Origin: Acidobacteriota bacterium
GTDB lineage: Bacteria > Acidobacteriota > Terriglobia > Terriglobales > Acidobacteriaceae
DNA length: 7,225 nt
Reading direction: 5' to 3'
NCBI GenBank assembly: GCA_021781255.1
Contig: JAJXXG010000125.1
Span: 1-7,225 of the forward strand
Shown: positions 1 through 5,545 of the stretch, piece by piece
How the letters are laid out: each line of letters starts with the position of its first letter
Position numbering within the stretch: the first letter of the stretch is position 1
Translations under genes and position numbers: made by a program
Notes under the pieces: model-generated
Databases searched by the model: none
Seen by the model: the letters and a program-made list of their open reading frames with translations, nothing else
Told to the model about the DNA's origin: nothing

Positions 1-856
1 CGTCGTGGCCGAGCTGCTCGCTCATTTTGCGCAGGTGGGTGGCGCGGGGATCTTCGGTCTTGTAGACACGATGGCCGAAGCCGGAGACTTTCTGCTTGTT
101 CGCGAGCATGGAGCGGACGTGCTCGGCGGGGTCTTCGCCGGCCTTGTCAATGGCGATGAGCATGCGCATGACTGCCTCATTGGCTCCGCCGTGGAGGGGG
201 CCTTTGAGCGCGCCGATGGCGCCGGTGATGGCGGAATGAATGTCAGAGAGTGTGGCGGCGATGACGCGGGCGGCGAAGGTGGAGGCGTTGAACTCGTGGT
301 CGGCGTGAAGGATGAGTGCGATATCGAGAGTTCGTGAGGCGGTTTCGCTGGGCTTTTTGCCGTTGAGCATCCAGAGGAAGTTGGCGGCGTGGGAGAGTGA
401 GCGGTCGGGCGAGACAATCTCCTTGCCTTTGCGGATGCGGTCGTAGATGGCCACGATCATAGCTATTTGGGCGGTGAGATTGAAGGCCTTACGCACGTTG
501 GCGTCGTGGGTGTTGTCCTTTTCGTCCGCGTCATAAAAGCTGAGCGCGGAGACGGCAGTGCGGAGGACCTCCATGGGCGAGGCCGAGGCGGGAAAACTGC
601 GCAGCAGGTCCAGGATGCGGGGATCGAGCTGGCGGGCCTGGGCGAGCTGGGCCTCAAAAGCGCGCAGTTCATCGCGATTGGGCAGGCGGCCGTTCCAGAG
701 GAGGTAAGTGGTTTCCTCGAAGGTGGAGTTCTGTGCGAGCTCGTGGATGTCGATGCCGCGATAAGCGAGGACGCCGGCTTCTCCATCAATCCAGCAGATG
801 CCGGAGTTGGCAGCCACAATGCCTTCAAGACCCTTTCCAGCGACCGCAGTGGACAT
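1..856 (-). CDS. gltA: Citrate synthase, 3' part cut off by the window edge
   Basis: This enzyme condenses acetyl-CoA with oxaloacetate to give citrate, the entry step of the TCA cycle, in the cytoplasm. The reading frame is open from the ATG at 854-856 to the left edge and yields 285 residues (MSTAVAGKGLEGIVAANSGI at the N-terminus). An N-terminal citrate-synthase motif WIDGEAGVLAYRGIDI lies near residues 22-37. The active-site motifs GPLHGGANEAV (His222) and GFGHRVYK (His262) are both present. These positions fit the short dimeric citrate synthases of archaea and Gram-positive bacteria rather than the longer E. coli type. The third catalytic residue, an Asp about 50 residues further on, is outside the window, and roughly 90 residues are probably missing. 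The start is supported by an AAGGGAG Shine-Dalgarno sequence at about 869-876. A 2-methylcitrate synthase (PrpC) has the same motifs and cannot be excluded, but no propionate genes are nearby. Confidence 0.95.
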   Translation of the reverse strand, partial: MSTAVAGKGLEGIVAANSGICWIDGEAGVLAYRGIDIHELAQNSTFEETTYLLWNGRLPNRDELRAFEAQLAQARQLDPRILDLLRSFPASASPMEVLRTAVSALSFYDADEKDNTHDANVRKAFNLTAQIAMIVAIYDRIRKGKEIVSPDRSLSHAANFLWMLNGKKPSETASRTLDIALILHADHEFNASTFAARVIAATLSDIHSAITGAIGALKGPLHGGANEAVMRMLIAIDKAGEDPAEHVRSMLANKQKVSGFGHRVYKTEDPRATHLRKMSEQLGHD

Positions 857-957
857 AGGCTTTTAAATCTCCCTTTTGAGTGCGTAGTTGGTTCGTATGA
901 AAGTAAGAATGCCCGCGCGACAGGCTGCGGTGGGGCGGAAACCAGAGCAGTAGATTC

Positions 958-987
958 TTTATAGCGCTTTGGTTTAAGGGTTGTCAC
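958..987 (-). promoter_or_regulatory. Candidate sigma-70 promoter of the citrate synthase gene
   Basis: Read on the minus strand, GTGACA (982-987) matches the -35 consensus at five of six bases. TATAAA (958-963) matches the -10 consensus at five of six, with an 18-base spacer. Transcription would begin near 951, giving a leader of about 95 bases before the citrate synthase ATG at 856. This is the best promoter match in the divergent region between 857 and 1137. It was judged by eye only. Confidence 0.5.
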
Positions 988-1053
988 GGTGGGGAGTGCA
1001 GCAAGCGGGACGCGGGACCGCAGGAGGGACTGCGCAGAAGGATGATTCCGGGG

Positions 1054-1059
1054 TAGAAT
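1054..1059 (+). promoter_or_regulatory. Possible -10 element of the coiled-coil protein gene
   Basis: TAGAAT differs from the -10 consensus at one base and lies 78 bases upstream of the ATG at 1138. The hexamer 17 bases further upstream (TGCGCA, 1031-1036) is a poor -35. Short flanking inverted bases (GATTC at 1044-1048, GAATC at 1056-1060) surround it. The call is weak and rests on one hexamer and its position. Confidence 0.3.
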
Positions 1060-1137
1060 CCCGAGCAGTGCAGTGCGCGGCGGGTGGCGGCGGAGCGAAT
1101 GCGCGCCAGGCTGTGGGGAAGGAAGAAAGGGGACGGA

Positions 1138-1965
1138 ATGAGCGAACTTGAGAATCCTCCGAGGTCGTATTCGGGTGCGTTTCTTGCAATGCTGGCGATT
1201 GCAATGCTGGCAGGGCTGGGTGGACTGGTGTGGGCGTATACGCTGAGCGGGCGGCTGGCGCACCAGGAAGCGGCGATGACCGAGGCGAACCAGCAGAACG
1301 CGAAGTTGCAGGCGGAGCTGCGCGAGACCAACGCGCGACTGAGCGTGGCCACCGAGGAACTGGGCAAAAAACTGGGCATGTCACAACAGCAGATGGACCA
1401 GCGCGCGCAGCAGATTATTGCGCGGGAAAATGCGAATGCGAAGCGGCTGGAAGCTGCGCAGAAGCAGACGGCGCAGCAGGTGAACCAGGTGGCCAGCGAC
1501 GTTTCCAACGTGAAGACGGACGTGGGCGGAGTGCGGACCGACCTGGGCAAGACGCAGACGCAGGTGGCCACGGCACTGAGCCAGTTGCAGAGCATGCAGG
1601 GCGACATGGGCCAGCAGAGCGGCCTGATTGCCCGCAACCACAGTGAGCTCGAACTGCTGAAGCACCGGGGCGACAGGAACTACTACGAGTTCCACCTTTA
1701 CAAGCACAGACGTACGCCGGTGGGCACAGTGAGCCTGGAACTGCGCAAGGCTGACCAGAAACACAGCCGCTTCACGCTCTATGTGTTTGCCGACGATCGG
1801 CGCTATGAGAAGAAGAACCGGAACGTGAACGAGCCACTACAGTTCTACAGCGGAAAGACCCCGGAGCTTTATGAAATTGTGGTGAACACAATCAACTCAA
1901 AGAACGAGGTGAGCGGGTATTTGTCGACGCCGAAGAATGCACCGACGCCGGCTGTGACCCCGTAG
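1138..1965 (+). CDS. Membrane-anchored coiled-coil protein of unknown function
   Basis: I do not recognise a named family. The 275-residue product has a short polar N-terminus, one hydrophobic segment at about residues 13-34, and a long Gln/Ala/Glu-rich region at about 41-175 that reads as a coiled coil. A C-terminal domain rich in beta-type residues follows at about 180-265, and the protein ends in a Pro/Thr/Ala tail. Three successive seven-residue units, DVSNVKT, DVGGVRT and DLGKTQT, sit near 121-141. The topology suggests a signal anchor with the coiled coil and C-terminal domain outside the membrane, but orientation is inferred. The ATG at 1138 is preferred over a GTG at 1084 in the same frame because a purine-rich AAAGGGGA sits just upstream and the extra residues are basic and uninformative. 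It is divergent from citrate synthase and convergent with the next gene. A role in cell-envelope scaffolding is only a guess. Confidence 0.85.
   Translation: MSELENPPRSYSGAFLAMLAIAMLAGLGGLVWAYTLSGRLAHQEAAMTEANQQNAKLQAELRETNARLSVATEELGKKLGMSQQQMDQRAQQIIARENANAKRLEAAQKQTAQQVNQVASDVSNVKTDVGGVRTDLGKTQTQVATALSQLQSMQGDMGQQSGLIARNHSELELLKHRGDRNYYEFHLYKHRRTPVGTVSLELRKADQKHSRFTLYVFADDRRYEKKNRNVNEPLQFYSGKTPELYEIVVNTINSKNEVSGYLSTPKNAPTPAVTP
1187..1211 (+). repeat. 11-bp direct repeat inside the transmembrane segment
   Basis: GCAATGCTGGC occurs at 1187-1197 and again at 1201-1211, separated by three bases. It encodes the repeated AMLA stretch of the membrane segment of the coiled-coil protein. The 14-base period is not a multiple of three, yet a similar peptide appears in both copies because the second copy falls on GCAATGCTGGC in the same frame only after a three-base linker with partial overlap of codons. 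It is probably a by-product of hydrophobic codon use rather than a functional element. Confidence 0.4.
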
Positions 1966-1980
1966 TCGAAGGCATTGCGC

Positions 1981-2601
1981 CTAGTGCTCGACGACAGGCG
2001 TGGTGGGAGCGAGCGTAAGCAAGGGCTGATAGCGGAATGAGAAGGTAAAGTCCAGCCCCTTGCGCGTTTCCCACTGCGCCTTTGTCATCTGGAAAGAGCA
2101 GAGAACCGTACCCTCGATGGTCTGGCCGGGCTGAAGTGTGGCCTCCGTGTCGAGCGGAGGGTTGTGCCACTGGGCAAGGCTGGGATAGGCCTGAAAGGTG
2201 CGCTCGTAATTCGAGGACGAGGCTGCATAGCTGGAGTGGATACCATCGGGCATGGTGGCGTTGGCCAGCACGTGGACGAGGAAGAGCGGAATCTTGCTCT
2301 GGTTGTGCAGGCGGACGTGCGCAAAGACGAGAACGTGGCCGTTGGTTTCCTGCGGAATAGGCATGCCGTTGGCGTCGTAAGCCGGCGAAGTGACCTCCAT
2401 GGGATGGACCCATACGTCCAGAACCTGGCCGGTGGCGGCGGGTTTCTTCTGGCCGGTGATGACGTAAACGGCAATGATGATGGTGACGACAACGACGGCG
2501 ACGATGCTGGCGATCACGATGTGGCTTGTGCCGCGGGTGAATGATTCGCCACGCGCAGCGTCGTCAAGCTCGTCGGTTGAATCCTGGTGAAGAAGACTCA
2601 T
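1981..2601 (-). CDS. Single-pass membrane-anchored protein of unknown function
   Basis: I do not recognise a named family. The 206-residue product starts with an acidic, polar cytoplasmic-type segment (residues 1-26), followed by one strongly hydrophobic helix at about 27-49 rich in Ile and Val. A domain of about 150 residues then alternates polar and hydrophobic positions in the manner of a beta sandwich, for example VLVFAHVRLHNQSKIPLFLV near 90-109 and GLDFTFSFRYQPLL near 182-195. The layout resembles the small anchored Ig-like or LEA-type domains (such as DUF4352-like proteins), but this is a comparison of shape and not of motifs. The ATG at 2599-2601 is chosen over an upstream ATG at 2625 because AAGGTG (2606-2611) sits at a normal distance from it, while the upstream codon has no ribosome binding site. 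Its stop lies 15 bases from that of the convergent coiled-coil gene. The transporter gene is 126 bases upstream on the same strand, so co-transcription is possible. Confidence 0.85.
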   Translation of the reverse strand: MSLLHQDSTDELDDAARGESFTRGTSHIVIASIVAVVVVTIIIAVYVITGQKKPAATGQVLDVWVHPMEVTSPAYDANGMPIPQETNGHVLVFAHVRLHNQSKIPLFLVHVLANATMPDGIHSSYAASSSNYERTFQAYPSLAQWHNPPLDTEATLQPGQTIEGTVLCSFQMTKAQWETRKGLDFTFSFRYQPLLTLAPTTPVVEH

Positions 2602-2676
2602 AGCGCACCTTATCTTATCGTCCATGTGTGGCTGGACGGAGAAGATTCAGAGAATGGGTTTGGCAGAGCGTGGGGG

Positions 2677-2698
2677 ATTGCACTTTAAATGGTGCAAT
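2677..2698. repeat. Perfect 7-bp inverted repeat between two minus-strand genes
   Basis: ATTGCAC (2677-2683) and GTGCAAT (2692-2698) are exact inverted copies around an 8-base AT-rich centre. The dyad lies 30-51 bases after the stop codon of the MFS gene and about 76 bases before the next start codon on that strand. It lacks a T-tract on the minus-strand side, where a run of C follows, so it is a poor intrinsic terminator. It could be a protein-binding dyad for the downstream gene. Confidence 0.4.
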
Positions 2699-2727
2699 TG
2701 CGTGGATGACTCCAACTGCTCTGACGG

Positions 2728-3975
2728 TTAGACGGCGGCGACACGGCGCGGCGCGCGGTGCGCAAGGAAATAAATCAGCAGCAGTGAAGCGGCAGTAGCG
2801 CTGAGGATGGCATCGATGGCGGGCATGCCGCGCGGGCCCCAGTGGGCATAGCCGCGGCCGTCGACGTAGGCCACGTAGGCGACGGGTAGATTGCCGAGGG
2901 AATTGATGATGGCGTAGCGTGCACCGCCGCTTTTTCCGGAGTCACCGAGGAACTCGAGCGCGACGCCGGTGAAGAGCGCCCAACATGCGCCGACGGTGAA
3001 GAGGTAGAGGATGGTTGCTGTGAAATAAACAGCAGGGCGCTGTGGACCGAGTGCAAGGATGGCGAGAGTGGCCGCATTCGCCAGGCCCGCGAGCAGGAAG
3101 GCGACTGGAGGCCTGATGCGCACGGGAATGAGCGCAATGCTGAGGGTGCCGAGGGTGGTGAGCAAAGCGCCGGCAAGACCGTTGAGCCAAGCGACCTGTT
3201 CGCCGCTGACGCCGAAGTCAACAGCGAGCGCGGGCAGAAGGCCAATCATGGCTCCGCTGCACATGGGAAGAGTGACGAGCAGGGTGTATGGAATGGCATC
3301 CCAGCGAAGGAAAGTGACCTTGAGCTCGCGAGCGATGCGGAGGAAGGTGGCTTGGAAGTCCGGCGCGCTGGGAGTGTCAGTAGCCGGCAGGGCAAAGACC
3401 GCGAGTGCGGGTAAGAAGATGAAGGCGGCCATCACCCAGCCCAGCGTGGAGAGGCTGACGCGATCAGCCAGGCCGGTGAGGGTGAAGACGGCTAGAGCAC
3501 TGAATGCGAGAGAGCCGGCCTGGTAAGCACTGGCGGCACGGCGGCGGTTGACCTCACTGACAAAGGTGCCCATGATGCCGCCGCAACTGGCAGCGGCGAG
3601 CAGGCCAAGGCAGTAACTGAGCAGAATTAGCCGGATAGCCCACGGTGAAGAAAGGCGCGACTGATAGAAGGCCAGGACCATGAAAACCGATGCAGCGGCT
3701 GAGGACAGGAGAATCCAGGAGCGTCGGCGAATCCAGAAGTCGGCGACGGGGCACCAGAGGAAGTAAATGGTATGGGGAATGGTGAGCAAGGCGATGAGAG
3801 CAGCGCTGTGAGCCGGGCCAACACCTTCGCGGCGGAGCAGAAAGGCGAGCGCGCCGTTTACGAGACCGACGTCAATGACGGCCGTGGGAGCGATAAGGAA
3901 GGCGAAAAGCCAAGGGCGCTCCTTTGCCGCAGGCGTGGCCGCGGACAGGACTGGGGAAGTCTCGCATTCGCGCAT
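2728..3975 (-). CDS. MFS transporter of the AmpG/PAT type
   Basis: A 415-residue integral membrane protein of the major facilitator superfamily. About twelve hydrophobic segments can be drawn, near residues 23-47, 57-76, 86-104, 113-136, 148-168, 177-197, 228-252, 260-282, 289-308, 315-340, 352-372 and 386-405. A cytoplasmic loop lies between segments six and seven (198-227), as usual for the family. The stretch FLWCPVADFWIRRRSWIL (72-89), between helices two and three, resembles the FLW-P-D-RRR-W signature of AmpG and acetyl-CoA transporters of the PAT group. AmpG imports anhydromuropeptides during cell-wall recycling, but no muropeptide-recycling or beta-lactamase gene is nearby, so the substrate is left open. 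The ATG at 3973-3975 has no Shine-Dalgarno sequence, and a promoter-like -10 lies immediately upstream, suggesting a leaderless message. No other in-frame start is better supported. Confidence 0.88.
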   Translation of the reverse strand: MRECETSPVLSAATPAAKERPWLFAFLIAPTAVIDVGLVNGALAFLLRREGVGPAHSAALIALLTIPHTIYFLWCPVADFWIRRRSWILLSSAAASVFMVLAFYQSRLSSPWAIRLILLSYCLGLLAAASCGGIMGTFVSEVNRRRAASAYQAGSLAFSALAVFTLTGLADRVSLSTLGWVMAAFIFLPALAVFALPATDTPSAPDFQATFLRIARELKVTFLRWDAIPYTLLVTLPMCSGAMIGLLPALAVDFGVSGEQVAWLNGLAGALLTTLGTLSIALIPVRIRPPVAFLLAGLANAATLAILALGPQRPAVYFTATILYLFTVGACWALFTGVALEFLGDSGKSGGARYAIINSLGNLPVAYVAYVDGRGYAHWGPRGMPAIDAILSATAASLLLIYFLAHRAPRRVAAV

Positions 3976-3981
3976 GGCACG

Positions 3982-3990
3982 AGCGTAGCA
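3982..3990 (-). promoter_or_regulatory. Extended -10 element directly upstream of the MFS gene
   Basis: On the minus strand the bases read TGCTACGCT, a TGn extended -10 followed by TACGCT (3982-3987). Six bases separate the hexamer from the ATG at 3975, so the predicted first transcribed base coincides with the A of the start codon. The hexamer 17 bases upstream is TTAATT, a weak -35, which is tolerable with an extended -10. Together with the lack of a ribosome binding site this points to a leaderless transcript. Confidence 0.45.
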
Positions 3991-4184
3991 CGCATTTATT
4001 CGAGAATTAAGGCCAGGAAGGAATGTGGACTGCTCAATGGGGTTGGCGAAATGAAGCTGGAAAATCAGGGAATAGCAGGCATGGCGAATGCTGCACGGGC
4101 ACGAAGAAACGCATTGGTCCGCATAACTGAATGATGCGACGCGGGACGACAGCAGCGCACAGTGCCGCTATACGGATGGGGAGT

Positions 4185-4200
4185 GGGCCGAACACGGCCC
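4185..4200 (-). terminator. Hairpin downstream of the cold-shock gene, possible terminator
   Basis: GGGCCG (4185-4190) and CGGCCC (4195-4200) form a perfect six-base GC-only stem with a four-base loop, starting 27 bases after the stop codon of the cold-shock gene. On the minus strand no T-run follows, so it is not a classical intrinsic terminator. It may stabilise the 3' end of the message or assist termination. The rest of the stretch between 3991 and 4184 shows nothing I can name. Confidence 0.4.
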
Positions 4201-4226
4201 TCCGTAGAGCCCGGGGTTACGCTTGC

Positions 4227-4457
4227 TTACGCCGCGCTGGTTGCGGTGTCACGCATCCGAATGACGGCGTCAGCCTGCGGACCTTTCTGGCCCTGGACGA
4301 TGTCGAATTCCACGTCATCGCCCTCTTTCAGAGTTTTGTAACCGTCCAGCTGGATTGCGGAGTAATGCACGAAGACATCGGGGCCATCTTCGCGCCCGAT
4401 AAATCCATAGCCCTTGGCGTTATTGAACCACTTGACCTTGCCTTTGTACTGAGCCAC
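4227..4457 (-). CDS. Cold-shock domain protein (CspA family)
   Basis: A 76-residue single-domain RNA/DNA-binding protein that melts RNA secondary structure in the cytoplasm, in the family of CspA. The N-terminal [20 protein letters not shown] contains the RNP1 motif KGYGFI (residues 15-20), and VFVHYS (28-33) is RNP2. The aromatic residues Trp10, Phe19, Phe29 and His31 that stack on nucleic-acid bases are all present. The C-terminus has the usual GPQADAV strand and a short DTATSAA tail. The start is GTG at 4455-4457, supported by AGGAAAGG (4467-4474) nine bases upstream. The length is close to the family norm of 65-75. The gene is monocistronic in appearance: a terminator separates it from the Nudix gene upstream and a hairpin follows it. 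Its leader contains a dyad and small hairpins that could take part in temperature control, but nothing in the sequence proves cold induction. Confidence 0.97.
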   Translation of the reverse strand: MAQYKGKVKWFNNAKGYGFIGREDGPDVFVHYSAIQLDGYKTLKEGDDVEFDIVQGQKGPQADAVIRMRDTATSAA

Positions 4458-4517
4458 CGGCTTTCGCCTTTCCTGAAATGAAGATTGAAGTCAGCGGGCC
4501 TGGTATTTGGGTAGGCC

Positions 4518-4539
4518 TGCCGTAATTGGTATGACGGCA
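4518..4539. repeat. 6-bp inverted repeat upstream of the cold-shock gene
   Basis: TGCCGT (4518-4523) and ACGGCA (4534-4539) are exact inverted copies separated by ten AT-rich bases, 61-82 bases upstream of the GTG start of the cold-shock gene. It may be an operator or part of a structured 5' leader. No clear -35/-10 pair was found in 4475-4580, so its place relative to the transcription start is unknown. Confidence 0.35.
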
Positions 4540-4581
4540 AAAGTTCGAGAAAGGTTGATTGGGATGTGAATGAAAGAGGCT

Positions 4582-4638
4582 GACAAAATGAAATACGCCG
4601 GGCGGAGGCGACCGGAACCCGGCCGAGTTGCCCGGCGT
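4582..4638 (-). terminator. Intrinsic terminator of the Nudix gene
   Basis: ACGCCGGGC (4595-4603) and GCCCGGCGT (4630-4638) make a perfect nine-base GC-rich stem. The 26-base loop contains a second inner pairing, CCGG (4612-4615) with CCGG (4619-4622). On the minus strand the stem is followed at once by the T-rich run ATTTCATTTTGT. The hairpin begins 31 bases after the stop codon of the Nudix gene at 4669 and should isolate it from the cold-shock gene. Confidence 0.75.
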
Positions 4639-4668
4639 GGAGTGGAGCGAGAGAGTGGCAGATGCCCG

Positions 4669-5340
4669 CTAGGATTTGCGTTTACGGGCCAGATGGCGGG
4701 CGTAAAAGAGTACGCTGGTCAGGGTTTTGCCGTCATGGATGGCGCCCTTATCAATCATTTTGACGAGATCGGAGAGGCGGACGAGGCGGAATTCGAGGTG
4801 CTCATCCTCCTCAGGGTGCGCCTGGCCTGCGACGAGGCCTTCGGCAAGGAAGACCAGCATGGCTTCGCCGAGGAAGCCGGGGCTGGCGTAATAACTGAGG
4901 AGCGGACGCCATTTTTTAGCGCGATAGCCGGTCTCTTCCTCGAGCTCGCGCTTGGCGCCGGCGAGCGGGTCTTCGCCGGCATCCAGCTTACCCGCAGGCA
5001 ATTCCCAAAGAAACTGGTTGGCTGCATGGCGGTACTGTCGCTCGATGACGACCCAGGGGTTCTTCTTACTCTTGGAATTGTCGAGGGCGAGGATGACGAC
5101 GGAGCCATTGTGGCGGATGATGTCGCGCTCGCGCGGGTGGCCGCCGGGCTCGACGATTTTGTCATGATGAATGCGGAAGAGTGGGCACTTAAAGACGACT
5201 GTTGAGCTGACAACCTGGGCGGTTTGCGTGGAGACCTCGGCCAGCGCCTTTTTTGAGGCCGTTGGTTTGGCAGCTTTCTTTTTGGGGGATTTGGCCTTGG
5301 GATTTTTGGCGGCTTTTGGGGCTTTGTCCTTTTTGGGCAT
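4669..5340 (-). CDS. Nudix hydrolase, ADP-ribose pyrophosphatase type, with lysine-rich N-terminal tail
   Basis: The 223-residue product hydrolyses nucleoside diphosphates linked to another moiety, most likely ADP-ribose to AMP and ribose 5-phosphate. A full Nudix box GX5EX7REUXEEXGU is at residues 117-139 (GKLDAGED, then KRELEEETGY), with the metal-binding glutamates of the REL-EEE core in place. A proline in SPGF lies about 15 residues after the box, the spacing used to recognise ADP-ribose pyrophosphatases, and the preceding WELPAGKL is typical of them. The first 35 or so residues are built almost only of Lys, Ala, Pro and Ser, like a histone H1 tail, and are not part of the fold. The ATG at 5338-5340 is chosen over an upstream ATG at 5433 because AGGAGA (5351-5356) precedes it by ten bases. 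The gene is divergent from bshC and ends at a strong terminator, so it is probably transcribed alone. Confidence 0.92.
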   Translation of the reverse strand: MPKKDKAPKAAKNPKAKSPKKKAAKPTASKKALAEVSTQTAQVVSSTVVFKCPLFRIHHDKIVEPGGHPRERDIIRHNGSVVILALDNSKSKKNPWVVIERQYRHAANQFLWELPAGKLDAGEDPLAGAKRELEEETGYRAKKWRPLLSYYASPGFLGEAMLVFLAEGLVAGQAHPEEDEHLEFRLVRLSDLVKMIDKGAIHDGKTLTSVLFYARHLARKRKS

Positions 5341-5404
5341 CGTGCGGGCGTCTCCTGGAAGATTGGGTTGGGGAAGCCGAAAGCTGTAAAGCTCAGTCAG
5401 GAGC

Positions 5405-5410
5405 AGTATA
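5405..5410 (-). promoter_or_regulatory. Possible -10 element of the Nudix gene
   Basis: Read on the minus strand, TATACT matches the -10 consensus at five of six bases. It would start transcription near 5398, leaving a leader of about 58 bases before the ATG at 5340. The bases at the -35 distance (ATGCTC) are poor. In the rest of the divergent region, 5411-5545, I found no convincing promoter for bshC. Confidence 0.35.
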
Positions 5411-5545
5411 CGCAGGGGAGCGGACACGAGCATGGCAGGAGTTGTGCATCGATTGGGTGCGGCGTGGCATCCTTAGGGCAGCGTATTCGCAAATAGCGGG
5501 CGAAAACGTAATCCCCACAGGAACAAAGAACGGAACGAGAGCGCG

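Noticed and set aside
981..986. TTGTCA as a plus-strand -35 for the coiled-coil gene
   Set aside because: No -10-like hexamer lies 16-18 bases downstream. The same bases are better explained as part of the minus-strand -35 of citrate synthase.
463..1263. A 266-residue minus-strand open frame overlapping the citrate synthase start and the divergent region
   Set aside because: It runs out of frame through the citrate synthase gene and through the start of the coiled-coil gene, has a Pro/Arg/Ser-rich composition typical of shadow frames in GC-rich DNA, and shows no domain motif.
1965..1992. A bulged hairpin (GTCGA with TCGAC, AGGC with GCCT) across the two convergent stop codons, considered as a bidirectional terminator
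   Set aside because: The pairing needs a five-base bulge, there is no T-run on either strand, and the arms lie partly in coding sequence, so it is too weak to annotate.
3772..4134. A 120-residue plus-strand open frame spanning the MFS start and the region before the cold-shock gene
   Set aside because: Most of it is antisense to the MFS gene. The part in the intergenic region has no ribosome binding site or domain.
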